Shown here: positions 7,413-16,081 of the stretch, in pieces | Layout of the letters: every line of letters starts with the position of its first letter | Numbering within the stretch: the first letter of the stretch is position 1 | Origin: Hymenobacter sp. CRA2 | Lineage (GTDB): Bacteria > Bacteroidota > Bacteroidia > Cytophagales > Hymenobacteraceae | Length of the DNA stretch: 64,000 bases | Direction: 5' to 3' | Assembly: GCF_002007105.1 (NCBI RefSeq) | Contig: NZ_MVBC01000023.1 | Span: forward strand, 1-64,000 | The notes under the pieces: generated by a model | The model's input: the letters and a program-made list of their open reading frames with translations, nothing else | The model's database searches: none | What the model was told of the DNA's origin: nothing | Translations under genes and position numbers: made by a program

Positions 7413-8321
7413 CTAGCCTGCGGCCACGCCCGTCAGGTAAGCCGTGATGATGGTAGCAGCCAGCCGGGCCGTCATGAAGTCCCGGTCGAGCACGGGGTTG
7501 AACTCCACTACCTCAAACAGCCGCACCCCGGCGTGCTTGCCCGCCAAAAACGCGGCTACCGTGGCCTGGCGCGGCGTCAGCCCGTCGCTGCTGGGGGCCG
7601 ACACGGCAGGGGCGAAGGCCTGCGCCACCACGTCGGTATCGAAAGAGACGAAAGTGGGGCCATCGGCCGCGGCGCGGCGCAGGGCGCGCTCCATGTAGAG
7701 CGTCATGCCCTCGTGCTGCACGTGGGCCAGCGGCACGATGGTGGCCTGCTGCTGATGCAGGAAATCCACGTCTTCCCAGGTGTTGAGGTTGGAGTGCAGG
7801 CCGATTTCGGTGAAGCGCGGGCCGCGCAGGAAGCCCTGACGCAGCAGCTTGCCGTAAGGCGTGCCGCTGCCCAGGTCGGGGCGGTCCTTCACGTCGGCGT
7901 GCGCGTCGAGGTTGATGCCGCCCACGGGCTGGCCACCAGTGGCATCGAACAGGCCGCGCACAGTGCTGAAGGTGCCGTCGTGGGAGCCGCCGAGCACCAC
8001 CACGCGCGGGTACTGGCGCAGCAGCTCCCCTACCCGCTCGCGGATGCGCTGGTGATGCGCGGCGTGGTCGTAGGTCGCGCCGGGGGCGGTGATGTCGCCC
8101 GCGTCGGCAATGCGCAGGGCATCGAGGCGCACGTTGTGCTCCAGGTTGTAGGTTTTGTGGTAGCGGCGCAGCTCGCGGCGAATGGCCGCCGGGGCGCCCA
8201 CGGCCCCGGCCCGGCCGCCTTCCAGGACGGTGCCGTGGTCCAGCGGCAGCCCCACGAGGCAGACATCGGCCTGGGGCAATTCGGCGGCGGGGCGGATCAA
8301 TTGGCGCAGGAAAGTGGGCAT
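7413..8321 (-). CDS. hutG: formimidoylglutamase-like ureohydrolase
   Basis: A 302-residue member of the arginase/agmatinase/formimidoylglutamase superfamily with a binuclear Mn site. All six metal-ligand positions are recognisable: His in GGSHDGT, Asp-His-Asp in NLDAHADVKD, and two Asp in SFDTDVV. The canonical GGDHS is replaced by GGSHDG. The SAPSSDGL stretch resembles formimidoylglutamases of Bacteroidota rather than agmatinases. Together with hutU on the same strand, this points to hydrolysis of N-formimino-L-glutamate to glutamate and formamide, the last step of histidine breakdown. Arginase or agmatinase activity cannot be excluded from sequence. The ATG at 8321 (MPTFLRQL) gives the usual family length. 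Confidence 0.75.
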   Translation of the reverse strand: MPTFLRQLIRPAAELPQADVCLVGLPLDHGTVLEGGRAGAVGAPAAIRRELRRYHKTYNLEHNVRLDALRIADAGDITAPGATYDHAAHHQRIRERVGELLRQYPRVVVLGGSHDGTFSTVRGLFDATGGQPVGGINLDAHADVKDRPDLGSGTPYGKLLRQGFLRGPRFTEIGLHSNLNTWEDVDFLHQQQATIVPLAHVQHEGMTLYMERALRRAAADGPTFVSFDTDVVAQAFAPAVSAPSSDGLTPRQATVAAFLAGKHAGVRLFEVVEFNPVLDRDFMTARLAATIITAYLTGVAAG

Positions 8322-8460
8322 GGCAGGTGGGCAAGTCGATGGAAGGCCAAATGAAGCGGACCGCGGCCGTTGTGCCAAACGGCCGGCGGCGGTACTTTCG
8401 GGTATTCTATCACGGTTGGCCGCGGGCGTTGCGCCTGGGTCGGCGGCTTTTCCTGCTTAC

Positions 8461-8988
8461 ATGACTTACCGCTTTTTCGGTTTTGTGCTCCCGGCGTTGC
8501 TGCTCGGCCTCACCCCGCCCGCGGCATACGCCCAAACCCAGCCGACTACCAAAGCGGCCAGGCCAGTAACTAAACCCGCGCGCAAGCCGGCCGCCAAATC
8601 AGCGGCTTCGGCAGCCAGCCCGGCGTCGTTTTACACCACCTACGCCTACCGCTCCTACAGCATTTATTCGCCTGACGAAGCCGAGCCGACCCCGGCCAAC
8701 GGCGTGGGCGGCACGCTCACGCTCAACGCCGACGGCAGCTACCAGAAGCGGCTGCGGCTGGCGGGGCCGAGCGGCCCGATGTCGTTCAATCAGGACGGGC
8801 AGTTTACGCTCAGCGGCGACCAAATCAGCTTTACCTACCCCGGTCCCAACGGCCAGCCCAAAACCGATCAGGGCTCCTTCCGCCTCGACCCGAAGCAGCA
8901 GCTGGTGCTCACCATCGAGGGGTTTCCGGCCGGGAGCCGCGGGGTGTACACGCTGGAGGCGCAGCAGCCGGCCGCGGGCGCCAAATAG
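8461..8988 (+). CDS. exported protein of unknown function, lipocalin-like
   Basis: A 175-residue protein with a signal peptide ending in AAYAQ, then a Lys/Ala/Pro-rich linker (about residues 24-52) and a beta-rich domain. The domain has alternating patterns such as GGTLTLNADGSYQKRL, FTLSGDQISFTY and QGSFRLDPKQQLVLTI. This resembles the lipocalin-like or DUF-type small beta-barrels common in Bacteroidota, where G-x-Y or F-x-x-D-G turns recur, but no named family is certain. The start at 8461 is fixed by the signal peptide. It is divergent from the hutG-like gene, 139 bases away. Confidence 0.7.
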   Translation: MTYRFFGFVLPALLLGLTPPAAYAQTQPTTKAARPVTKPARKPAAKSAASAASPASFYTTYAYRSYSIYSPDEAEPTPANGVGGTLTLNADGSYQKRLRLAGPSGPMSFNQDGQFTLSGDQISFTYPGPNGQPKTDQGSFRLDPKQQLVLTIEGFPAGSRGVYTLEAQQPAAGAK

Positions 8989-9135
8989 CCCACCCTACGG
9001 CCTCAAACGCGGCCCTGACTTAACGTTGGGGGTTGCCCTTGGTCGGGCTTTCGGCTAACTTGCGGCCCCTTCGGCAGCCGGCCCCTCGCCCGCCGAAACT
9101 CACTACCTCACAACTTCACAATTTCACCTTTATAG

Positions 9136-9870
9136 ATGGGACGCGCGTTTGAATTCCGCAAAGGCCGCAAAATGAAGCGCTGGGACCGAATGTCGAAAGA
9201 CTTCACCCGCATCGGGCGCGAAATCGTCATTGCCGTGAAAGAGGGCGGCGCCAACCCCGACACCAACTCGCGCCTGCGCACGGCCATGCAAAACGCCAAG
9301 GGCGTGAACATGCCCAAGGACCGCGTGGAAGCGGCCATCAAGCGCGCCTCCTCGAAGGAAGAAGGCAACTACACCGAGGTGGTGTACGAAGGCTACGCCC
9401 CGCACGGGGTGGCCATCGTGGTGGAAACGGCCACCGACAACCCCACCCGCACCGTGGCCAACGTGCGCATGTACTTCAACCGCGGCAACGGCGCCCTGGG
9501 CACGGCCGGCTCGTCGGACTTCACTTTCACCCGCAAGGGCGTGTTCAAGCTGGCCGCCGAAGGCCTCGACCGCGACGAGCTGGAGCTGGAGCTGATTGAC
9601 TTCGGTGCCGACGACATCTACGAGGATTCGGAGGAGGACGAGCACGGCAACGAGAAGCACTACATCGTGGTGGAAACCGCTTTCAGCGACTTCGGCCAGA
9701 TGCAAAAGGCGCTGGAACAGAAGCAGCTGAACGTCATCAGCGCCCAGCTGCAGCGTATTCCGAACACCACCGTGCACCTGGAAGGCGAGCAGCTGGAGGA
9801 GGTGATGAACCTGATCGAGAAGTTCGAGGACGACGACGACGTGCAGGCTGTGTATCACACGCTCGGCTAA
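9136..9870 (+). CDS. yebC: YebC/PmpR/TACO1-family regulator
   Basis: A 244-residue full-length member of the YebC/PmpR family. Diagnostic blocks are the N-terminal GRKMKRWDRMSKDFTRIGRE (the family's K-x-K-K-x-x-D-x-x-R-x-x-x-F-x-x-I motif in a Bacteroidota form), GGANPDTNSRLRTAM, NMPKDRVEAAIKRA, YEGYAPHGVAIVVE and the acidic C-terminus FEDDDDVQAVYHTL. Long called transcription regulators, members are now also linked to relieving ribosome stalling at proline-rich stretches. The protein acts in the cytosol. A strong terminator follows, so it is probably monocistronic. Confidence 0.95.
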   Translation: MGRAFEFRKGRKMKRWDRMSKDFTRIGREIVIAVKEGGANPDTNSRLRTAMQNAKGVNMPKDRVEAAIKRASSKEEGNYTEVVYEGYAPHGVAIVVETATDNPTRTVANVRMYFNRGNGALGTAGSSDFTFTRKGVFKLAAEGLDRDELELELIDFGADDIYEDSEEDEHGNEKHYIVVETAFSDFGQMQKALEQKQLNVISAQLQRIPNTTVHLEGEQLEEVMNLIEKFEDDDDVQAVYHTLG

Positions 9871-9897
9871 GCGTTACGCTCCCCTCTTCCCTAGTCC

Positions 9898-9940
9898 AAA
9901 CGCGGGCTGCCTTACCCCAGGGCAGCCCGCGTTTGGCTTT
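9898..9940 (+). terminator. intrinsic terminator after yebC
   Basis: A perfect 14-bp stem (AAACGCGGGCTGCC at 9898-9911 with its complement at 9921-9934) encloses a 9-base loop and is followed by a T-rich stretch (GGCTTTATTT). It lies 27 bases after the yebC stop codon. Confidence 0.9.
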
Positions 9941-9985
9941 ATTTGGGTTCGTTTTCAAGAAAGATTCACTTCCCGCTATTCACCA

Positions 9986-11050
9986 ATGCGAGTATTGATT
10001 ACCGCCCTGCTTTGGCTCTACACGTGCGTGGCCGTGGCCCAGCAGCAGCAACTAACCGCCCTGATGCAGAAAGCCAACGTGCCGGGCCTGCAGTTGGTGT
10101 ACAGCCGTGGTACTACTGTCCGGAGCTACTACCTGGGAAAGCGGCAGAACGGCACCGCTCAGGCCGTGGATGCCAGGACCACGTTTCAGGCCGCGTCGCT
10201 CAGCAAAGTGGTGCTGGCTTACACCGCCCTGCGCCTGCACGACCGTGGCGTAATCAACCTGGACAAGCCGCTGCTGGCTTACGCCCCCTACCCGCGGCTG
10301 GGTACGCAGCCGCGCGCTGCGACCATTACGGCCCGCATGGTACTCACGCACACCACCGGCCTGCCCAACTGGGCCGACAACCCGCTAGGCCCGAGCTGGA
10401 AAACCTCGGCCCTGCCACTGAAGTATGCTCCCGACAGCTGCTGGAACTACTCCGGCGAAGGCTTTGTGTGGCTGCAGAAAACGCTGGAGCACCTCACCGG
10501 CAAGTCGCTGCAGACGCTGGCGCAGGAAGAGGTATTTGGCCCGCTCAAGATGCCCAGCAGCAGCTTCGTGTGGCGCGAGGCCTTCGGGCGCAACGCCAGC
10601 TACGGCCACGACCAGAGCGGTAGGGCCACGGAAATCCGGCAGTTTCAGGAACCTAGCGCCGGCTTCAGCCTGCTCACCACCGCCTCCGATTACAGCCGTT
10701 TTGTGCAGGCGCTGGTGCTCGGCCAGGGCCTTAAGCCCGCCACTGCCCGGCTGCTCACCACGGCCGCCAACCCGGCCAACCGCTGCGGCCTGGGACCCAC
10801 TCCCACTGATCCGTACATTGCCTGGGCCTACGGCGTGGGCCTGGCTGCCACCTCGGCCGGCCCAGCCCTGTGGCACTGGGGCGACAACGGCGACTTCAAA
10901 GCCTTCTTTATGGCTTTTCCGGCCCAAAAAGCGAGCCTGGTGTTTTTTACCAACAGCGCCAACGGCCTTAAGCTCACCGACGACTTGCTACGGCTGTTTG
11001 TGGGCCCGGGTGAGTACCGCGCCATGCAATGGCTGGCCGAGGAGCAGTAG
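9986..11050 (+). CDS. exported serine hydrolase, class C beta-lactamase family
   Basis: A 354-residue protein with a signal peptide (MRVLITALLWLYTCVAVAQ). It carries a penicillin-binding-protein/AmpC-like fold with the nucleophile motif S-L-S-K at 71-74, a Y-S-G in CWNYSGEGFVWL in place of the usual Y-x-N, and a C-terminal HWGDNGDF corresponding to the K/H-T/x-G strand. Relatives include DD-peptidases, esterases and beta-lactamases. The Y-S-G variant is typical of esterase-like members, so an antibiotic-resistance role should not be assumed. It is probably periplasmic. The next gene follows after 105 bases in the same direction and is also an exported hydrolase. Confidence 0.88.
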   Translation: MRVLITALLWLYTCVAVAQQQQLTALMQKANVPGLQLVYSRGTTVRSYYLGKRQNGTAQAVDARTTFQAASLSKVVLAYTALRLHDRGVINLDKPLLAYAPYPRLGTQPRAATITARMVLTHTTGLPNWADNPLGPSWKTSALPLKYAPDSCWNYSGEGFVWLQKTLEHLTGKSLQTLAQEEVFGPLKMPSSSFVWREAFGRNASYGHDQSGRATEIRQFQEPSAGFSLLTTASDYSRFVQALVLGQGLKPATARLLTTAANPANRCGLGPTPTDPYIAWAYGVGLAATSAGPALWHWGDNGDFKAFFMAFPAQKASLVFFTNSANGLKLTDDLLRLFVGPGEYRAMQWLAEEQ

Positions 11051-11155
11051 TCCGCGACAGCGCCCGCCCGATGGCGTTGGGAAGAGGTCGAATTATCAGT
11101 ACGTTTAGCCCATAAGCCCCTTGGCTGTTCCGTCTTCCGCGTCAACCCGTTTTTT

Positions 11156-12217
11156 ATGAAGCTCCTTTCCGTCCTGCTTGCTACCGGTATGCTGCTAGGC
11201 CTAGCCACCTCCTGCACTCAGCCAGACAAAGAAAACGCCTCGGCTGACGCTGCTTCCGCCATCCCTGCCTCCTATTTTGGCGGCGACACAGCCCGCGTGA
11301 AGGACGGTGGCGTGCAGGTCATTCCCATCACGACGCCCAAGGGTAAGTTCAACGTGTGGACCAAGCGCTTCGGCAACAACCCGCGCATCAAGCTGCTGCT
11401 GCTCAACGGCGGGCCCGGCGCCACGCACGAGTACTTCGAGTGCATGGAGAGCTTCCTGCCGCAGGAAGGCATCGAGTTCATCTACTACGACCAGCTGGGC
11501 TGCGGCAACTCCGACAACCCCAAGGACACCAGCATGTGGAGCCTGCCACGCTACGTGGAGGAAGTGGAGCAGGTACGCCAGGCCCTGAAGCTGGACAAGG
11601 ACAACTTCTACCTGCTGGGCCACAGCTGGGGCGGTATCCTGGCGGCGGAGTATGCGCTGAAGTACCAGCAGCATTTGAAGGGCGTCATCATTTCGAACAT
11701 GATGATGAGCATCCCGGCCTACAACAAGTACGCCGACGAGGTGCTGGCCCCGCAGCTCAAGCCCGAGGTGCTGGCCGAAATCCGGCAGATCGAGGCCAAA
11801 AAGGACTTCCAGAACCCACGCTATATGGAGCTGCTGGAACCCAACTTCTACGCCGAGCACCTGTGCCGCGTGCCTCTGCCCGAACCCGCCGCCCGCTCCC
11901 TGGGCAAAACCAACCAGTCGCTGTACGTGACGATGCAAGGGCCGAGCGAGTTTGGCGCCTCGGGCAAGCTGGTGAACTGGGACCGAACGGCCGACCTGCC
12001 CAAGCTCGCAGTGCCGGTGCTCAGCATCGGTGGCAAGTACGACACCATGGACCCCGAGCACATGCGCATGGTGGCGCAAAAGGTGCAGAACGGCTCGGCG
12101 CTGATCTGCCCCAAGGGCAGCCACATGAGCTTCTACGACGATCAGCAGACCTACATGAATGGCCTGACGAAGTGGATGCTGGCCGTGAACAAAGGCGAGA
12201 AGAAAGTGGCGCTGTAA
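11156..12217 (+). CDS. proline iminopeptidase-like lipoprotein (S33 alpha/beta hydrolase)
   Basis: A 353-residue alpha/beta-hydrolase with a lipoprotein signal (MKLLSVLLATGMLLGLATSC, Cys20). Peptidase family S33 features are the oxyanion-hole segment LNGGPGATHEY, the YYDQLGCGNSD strand, the nucleophile elbow GHSWGG with Ser157, an acidic residue in GGKYDTMDPEHM and the catalytic His in KGSHMSFYDD. S33 enzymes release N-terminal proline or other residues from peptides, and this one would act in the periplasm or at the inner face of the outer membrane. A RidA-family gene follows 12 bases later, so the two are probably co-transcribed. Confidence 0.9.
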   Translation: MKLLSVLLATGMLLGLATSCTQPDKENASADAASAIPASYFGGDTARVKDGGVQVIPITTPKGKFNVWTKRFGNNPRIKLLLLNGGPGATHEYFECMESFLPQEGIEFIYYDQLGCGNSDNPKDTSMWSLPRYVEEVEQVRQALKLDKDNFYLLGHSWGGILAAEYALKYQQHLKGVIISNMMMSIPAYNKYADEVLAPQLKPEVLAEIRQIEAKKDFQNPRYMELLEPNFYAEHLCRVPLPEPAARSLGKTNQSLYVTMQGPSEFGASGKLVNWDRTADLPKLAVPVLSIGGKYDTMDPEHMRMVAQKVQNGSALICPKGSHMSFYDDQQTYMNGLTKWMLAVNKGEKKVAL

Positions 12218-12229
12218 CCCGCTCCGGCA

Positions 12230-12721
12230 ATGAACTGCTGCCCTAACGTGCTTAAATCCGGTCTGCTCGCTACCAGTCTGCTACTGAGCTGTATGGCCGC
12301 CGCTCAGCAACGCCCTACGCCAGCCAAGGTCCTGAACCCGCCCGGTGTGGCGCCGGCCAAGGGTTACTCACATGCCGTCAGCGTGGACCTGGGCACGGCC
12401 ACCATGCTCATTATTTCGGGGCAGGTGGCGCTGGACGAGCAGGGCCGGGTGGTGGGGGCCGGCAACGTGGGCCAGCAGGCCGACCAGGCGTTTCGCAACA
12501 TTCAGCGCATCGTGGAGGCGGCCGGCGGCACCATGCAGCACGTGATGAAGCTGAACTACTTCCTGCTCGACGCGGGCCAGCTGCCAGCGGTGCGCACGGC
12601 CCGCGACCGGTACGTGAACACCGCCGCGCCGCCGGCCAGCACCGCAGTGCAGGTTAGCAAGCTGTTTCGCGAGGAGTTCCTCATCGAAATCGAAGCCACG
12701 GCCATTATTCCGAAACCGTAG
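12230..12721 (+). CDS. exported RidA/YjgF-family protein
   Basis: A 163-residue protein. An N-terminal hydrophobic signal segment (about residues 9-25, SGLLATSLLLSCMAAAQ) precedes a complete RidA/YER057c domain with SGQVALDEQGRVV, ADQAFRNIQRIVEAAGG and the C-terminal EEFLIEIEATAII. Cytosolic RidA deaminates reactive enamines and imines; exported relatives are less understood. The classic Arg that binds the substrate carboxylate lies in the TARDRY region but its equivalence is not certain. It is tightly linked (12 bases) to the S33 peptidase upstream, which suggests a joint role in amino-acid or peptide turnover outside the cytosol. Confidence 0.88.
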   Translation: MNCCPNVLKSGLLATSLLLSCMAAAQQRPTPAKVLNPPGVAPAKGYSHAVSVDLGTATMLIISGQVALDEQGRVVGAGNVGQQADQAFRNIQRIVEAAGGTMQHVMKLNYFLLDAGQLPAVRTARDRYVNTAAPPASTAVQVSKLFREEFLIEIEATAIIPKP

Positions 12722-12847
12722 TCTGCGGGGCCTGCCGCGCCGCTACGCCCGTGAGCAATACGACAAGGGCTTCAACCGGCCGGCTCGTCGTACTTTTGCC
12801 TTTCGGCTACGTTGTAGTGGTCGGCCTCCATCCCATTTGCTTCCGTC

Positions 12848-13846
12848 ATGCCTACCCGTCTCAACAAGTACATCAGCGAAAGCGGCATCTGCTCGCGCCG
12901 CGAAGCCGACCGCTTCATTGAGCAGGGCGTGGTATTCGTCAATGGCAAGCGCGCCGAGGTGGGCACCCAGGTGGAGCCCACCGATAAAGTGGTGGTCAAC
13001 GGCAACCGCATCGAGCCGCGCGCGGCCGAAGATGCTATCTACATTGCCTTCAACAAGCCCCCGGGCATCACCAGCACCACCGAGCGCAACGTCAAGGACA
13101 ACATCATCCGCTACATCAAGCACTCGGAGCGGATTTTCCCCATCGGCCGCCTCGACAAGGAGTCGCAGGGCCTGATTCTGCTGACGTCGAACGGCGACAT
13201 CGTCAACAAGATCCTGCGCGCCGGCAACGAGCACGAAAAGGAATACATCGTGATGGTCGATAAGCCCATCACCGATGCCTTTCTGGAAGGCATGCGCCAG
13301 GGCGTGCCCATGCTCGGCACCATTACCAAGCCTTGCCCGGTGCAGAAGGATACCGATTACATCTTCCGCATTACGTTGGTGCAGGGCCTGAACCGCCAGA
13401 TCCGCCGCATGTGCGAGTTTTTCGGCTACGAGGTGGTGCAGCTGGAGCGCTGGCGCGTGATGAACATCACCCTGAAAGGCCTGGGTGTGGGCGACTGGCG
13501 CGAGCTGACCGAAAAGGAATTGGCGGGTATCTTTGCAGCCATTGAGCATTCCAGCGGCACGGCGCCCAAGCGTCGCGCACGCGGCGAGAAAACGCCCCAG
13601 CAGCTGGCCAGCGAAGAGTGGCTGAGCGAAGCCCCGCGCAAATCGGGCCCCAAGCCACGGGCCAAAACCTACGGCGCCGAAGCGCAGGCCAAGGGCCGCC
13701 ACCGCCCCGGCGGGCCCAAGCCCAAAGCTGCCGACGCCGGCCGCAAGCCCGCCGGTGGCAGCAAACCGGCTGGCGGCAAGACAGCTGCCGGCGGCAAAGC
13801 AAGTACCCGCAAACCAGCGCGGCCGGGCCGTCACTCCGGTCGCTAA
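12848..13846 (+). CDS. rluF: 23S rRNA pseudouridine synthase, RluF-like
   Basis: A 332-residue member of the RsuA/RluB/E/F family. An S4 RNA-binding domain ([20 protein letters not shown], residues 4-23 onward) is followed by the catalytic domain with [10 protein letters not shown], whose Asp is the nucleophile, and the basic motif [15 protein letters not shown]. The [18 protein letters not shown] region resembles RluF, which modifies U2604 of 23S rRNA, but RluB/RluE-type specificity is possible. A long Lys/Ala/Pro/Gly-rich basic tail (about residues 240-332) is typical of high-GC Bacteroidota homologues and probably contacts RNA. Start ATG at 12848. Confidence 0.9.
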   Translation: MPTRLNKYISESGICSRREADRFIEQGVVFVNGKRAEVGTQVEPTDKVVVNGNRIEPRAAEDAIYIAFNKPPGITSTTERNVKDNIIRYIKHSERIFPIGRLDKESQGLILLTSNGDIVNKILRAGNEHEKEYIVMVDKPITDAFLEGMRQGVPMLGTITKPCPVQKDTDYIFRITLVQGLNRQIRRMCEFFGYEVVQLERWRVMNITLKGLGVGDWRELTEKELAGIFAAIEHSSGTAPKRRARGEKTPQQLASEEWLSEAPRKSGPKPRAKTYGAEAQAKGRHRPGGPKPKAADAGRKPAGGSKPAGGKTAAGGKASTRKPARPGRHSGR

Positions 13847-13913
13847 GAGGCCGGGCCACCCGGCGTTGTCGCTGCGGTGAGGTCTAGGTGTACCCGCTCA
13901 ACCCTTCAGCGCC

Positions 13914-14525
13914 ATGTCGGCTGCGAAAATTGCATTTCTTGTTTTGCTGGTGCTGCTAGCCGTGGGCGGCTGCTCCGGCCAGGAAGAGTACACCGCCTTG
14001 CAGGGCCCGCAAAAGCGTTTGGTGTACGCCATGCTGTTCAGGCACACGTTTTCGGTGCAAGCGGCCGTGACCGAGCTGGCGGAGGACGACCAAATAGAGC
14101 AGCTCATTCCGACGGAACGCGTGGGCTGCGGGGCCTGGACGCCCCTGGCCTACGCGGCCTACATCGGCAACGTTGGCGCCGTGCGGCAGCTGCTGAAGCA
14201 CGGCGCCAACGTGCAGTTTCGCGACCAGCTCGGGCAGACGCCCCTCATCCTGGCTTGTCAGGCGGGCAACACCGACGTGATGCGCGAGCTGCTGAAGGCA
14301 GGCGCCCACGTGTACGACACCGACGCAGATGACATGTCTACGCTCTCGCACGCCGCAACGGCCGGCAACCGCGAAGCCGTGCGGTTTCTGCTGGGCCACG
14401 GCTTCCACCCCGACAGCTCACGGGAGCACATGAACGCCACGGATTTTGCCCGCTTCTACGAGCAGCCGGAAATCAAGCAGCTGCTGGAAGAGCAGGGCCT
14501 GGAGGGCAACCGCTACAAAAAATAA
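13914..14525 (+). CDS. ankyrin-repeat lipoprotein
   Basis: A 203-residue protein. A lipoprotein signal (MSAAKIAFLVLLVLLAVGGC, Cys20) is followed by about four ankyrin repeats. The clearest are WTPLAYAAYIGNVGAVRQLL, QTPLILACQAGNTDVMREL and TLSHAATAGNREAVRFLL, each with the T-P-L and A-x-x-G-N pattern. Ankyrin domains bind proteins, so a periplasmic scaffolding role is likely, but no partner can be named. It lies 67 bases after rluF on the same strand and is followed by a terminator. Confidence 0.85.
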   Translation: MSAAKIAFLVLLVLLAVGGCSGQEEYTALQGPQKRLVYAMLFRHTFSVQAAVTELAEDDQIEQLIPTERVGCGAWTPLAYAAYIGNVGAVRQLLKHGANVQFRDQLGQTPLILACQAGNTDVMRELLKAGAHVYDTDADDMSTLSHAATAGNREAVRFLLGHGFHPDSSREHMNATDFARFYEQPEIKQLLEEQGLEGNRYKK

Positions 14526-14630
14526 GCCCCGCCGCGCAGGCAAAGGCCCGCTGATTTTGCGACGGTTACCGCGCCGCGCCGCCGCCTTGGCCCCTTCTTC
14601 ATCTTCTATCCGCCGCTTCTGCTATACCTT

Positions 14631-14678
14631 CGGCCCGCCAAAGCAGCTACCCCACGGCTGCGGCGGGCCGCTTTGTTT
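14631..14678 (+). terminator. hairpin terminator between ankyrin gene and bioB
   Basis: The outer stem CGGCCCGCC/GGCGGGCCG (14631-14639 with 14662-14670) plus an inner GCAGC/GCTGC stem is followed by CTTTGTTT. It is positioned to end the ankyrin-gene transcript 105 bases after its stop and only 45 bases before the bioB start, so the bioB promoter must be close by or within it. Confidence 0.7.
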
Positions 14679-14722
14679 GCCGCGGCGGCCTCTTGTTTCC
14701 CCACAACCACTCTCCCACCGTT

Positions 14723-15718
14723 ATGCTCCGTACTGACTGGACGCTCGACGAAGTACACGCTATTTATCACCAACCCGTACTGGAGCTCGTGGCCCAGGCC
14801 AGCGAGGTGCACCGCCAGCACCAGGCCACCGGCGAAGTGCAGGTGTGCACGCTGCTCTCGGTAAAAACCGGCGGCTGCCCGGAGGACTGCGCCTACTGCC
14901 CGCAGGCTGCCCGCTACCACACCGGCGTGCAGGCTCATAAGCTGCTGCCCGATGCCGAAGTGCTGGCCGCCGCCCAACGCGCCAAGGATTCGGGCTCGAC
15001 GCGCTTCTGCATGGGCGCCGCCTGGCGCGAAGTGCGCGACAACCGCGACTTCGACCGCGTGCTTGGCATGGTGACCGAGGTGAACAACCTGGGCTTGGAA
15101 GTGTGCTGCACCCTGGGCATGCTCAACGAGTACCAGGCCGAGCGCCTCAAGCAGGCCGGCCTCTACGCCTACAACCACAACCTCGACACCAGCGAGGAAA
15201 ACTACTCCAACATCATCACCACCCGCACTTACGGCGACCGGCTCGACACGCTGGAGCACGTGCGCAAGGCGGGTATTTCGGTGTGCTCGGGCGGCATCAT
15301 CGGCCTGGGCGAGACGGACGAGGACCGCGTGAAGATGCTGCACACCCTGGCCACGCTACCGGCCCACCCCGAGTCGGTGCCGGTGAATGCGCTGGTGCCG
15401 GTGCAGGGCACGCCGCTGGCCGATCAGCCCCGGGTAAGCGTGTGGGAAATGCTGCGCATGATTGCCACGGCCCGCATCCTGATGCCCCAGACCATGGTGC
15501 GCCTCTCCGCCGGCCGGCAGGAAATGCCCGTGACCGAGCAGGCGCTGTGCTTCCTGGCGGGGGCCAACTCCATCTTCTCGGGTGAGAAGCTGCTCACCAC
15601 GCCCAACCCCGACTTCGACGCCGACAAAGAAATGTTTGCCTTGTTGGGCCTGAAGCCGCGCCAGGCATTTAAAAATCACGTACCAGAGGGCGCCACCGTT
15701 CTGGCCAGCGTCAACTAA
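14723..15718 (+). CDS. bioB: biotin synthase
   Basis: A 331-residue radical-SAM enzyme that inserts sulfur into dethiobiotin, the last step of biotin synthesis. The 4Fe-4S cluster motif C-x3-C-x2-C is at Cys52, Cys56 and Cys59 ([12 protein letters not shown]). Other family signatures are [49 protein letters not shown] and the SAGRQEM loop with the Arg near the 2Fe-2S cluster. The ATG at 14723 ([10 protein letters not shown]) is preferred over an upstream TTG. It is the first gene of the biotin cluster. Confidence 0.97.
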   Translation: MLRTDWTLDEVHAIYHQPVLELVAQASEVHRQHQATGEVQVCTLLSVKTGGCPEDCAYCPQAARYHTGVQAHKLLPDAEVLAAAQRAKDSGSTRFCMGAAWREVRDNRDFDRVLGMVTEVNNLGLEVCCTLGMLNEYQAERLKQAGLYAYNHNLDTSEENYSNIITTRTYGDRLDTLEHVRKAGISVCSGGIIGLGETDEDRVKMLHTLATLPAHPESVPVNALVPVQGTPLADQPRVSVWEMLRMIATARILMPQTMVRLSAGRQEMPVTEQALCFLAGANSIFSGEKLLTTPNPDFDADKEMFALLGLKPRQAFKNHVPEGATVLASVN

Positions 15719-15799
15719 CTACCCGACGTGCGCGGCAGCGGGCGGCATCACCTGCCGGGCCCGCTGCCGTTTGCGTTGGCCCGGACTTCCCTGCTGTAT

Positions 15800-16063
15800 A
15801 TGATTATCGATTTCGAACTTAACCTCGACCACGCCTACGCCGAAACCATCCGCCAGCAGCACGACGCCCGCGAGGCCCAGGAGCTGATCGGCGAGCTGGA
15901 AGACACCATCGGGGCGGCCATCAGCCTGATTCACCAGCGCTACGGCGTGCTGCCGGGCGTGGGCGACCGGGTGGAAGTGGATTCGGCCTGGGTGGTGGTG
16001 ACGGCGCGCACCTTCAGCCAGAACGGCGCGGTGTGGCTGTCGGTCGGCCAGTTCGAGGTTTAG
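15800..16063 (+). CDS. small conserved-looking protein of unknown function in the biotin operon
   Basis: An 87-residue protein starting MIIDFELNLDHAYAE. It has an N-terminal helix-rich half (AREAQELIGELEDTIGAAI) and a C-terminal beta-rich half ending VWLSVGQFEV. There is no signal peptide, membrane segment or Cys pair. It lies 81 bases after bioB and 18 bases before bioF, so it is almost certainly part of the operon. No known family is recognised. An accessory function in biotin synthesis is possible from position only. Confidence 0.7.
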   Translation: MIIDFELNLDHAYAETIRQQHDAREAQELIGELEDTIGAAISLIHQRYGVLPGVGDRVEVDSAWVVVTARTFSQNGAVWLSVGQFEV

Positions 16064-16081
16064 CTAACTGCTTTTTTGCTG

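Noticed and set aside
9986-11050. Beta-lactamase resistance gene
   Set aside because: The active-site tyrosine motif is Y-S-G, not Y-x-N, and the fold is shared with many esterases and DD-peptidases; resistance cannot be claimed.
14526-14722. Biotin operator (BirA box) upstream of bioB
   Set aside because: The only symmetry is a GC-rich terminator hairpin. No TTGTAAAC-like half-sites are present.
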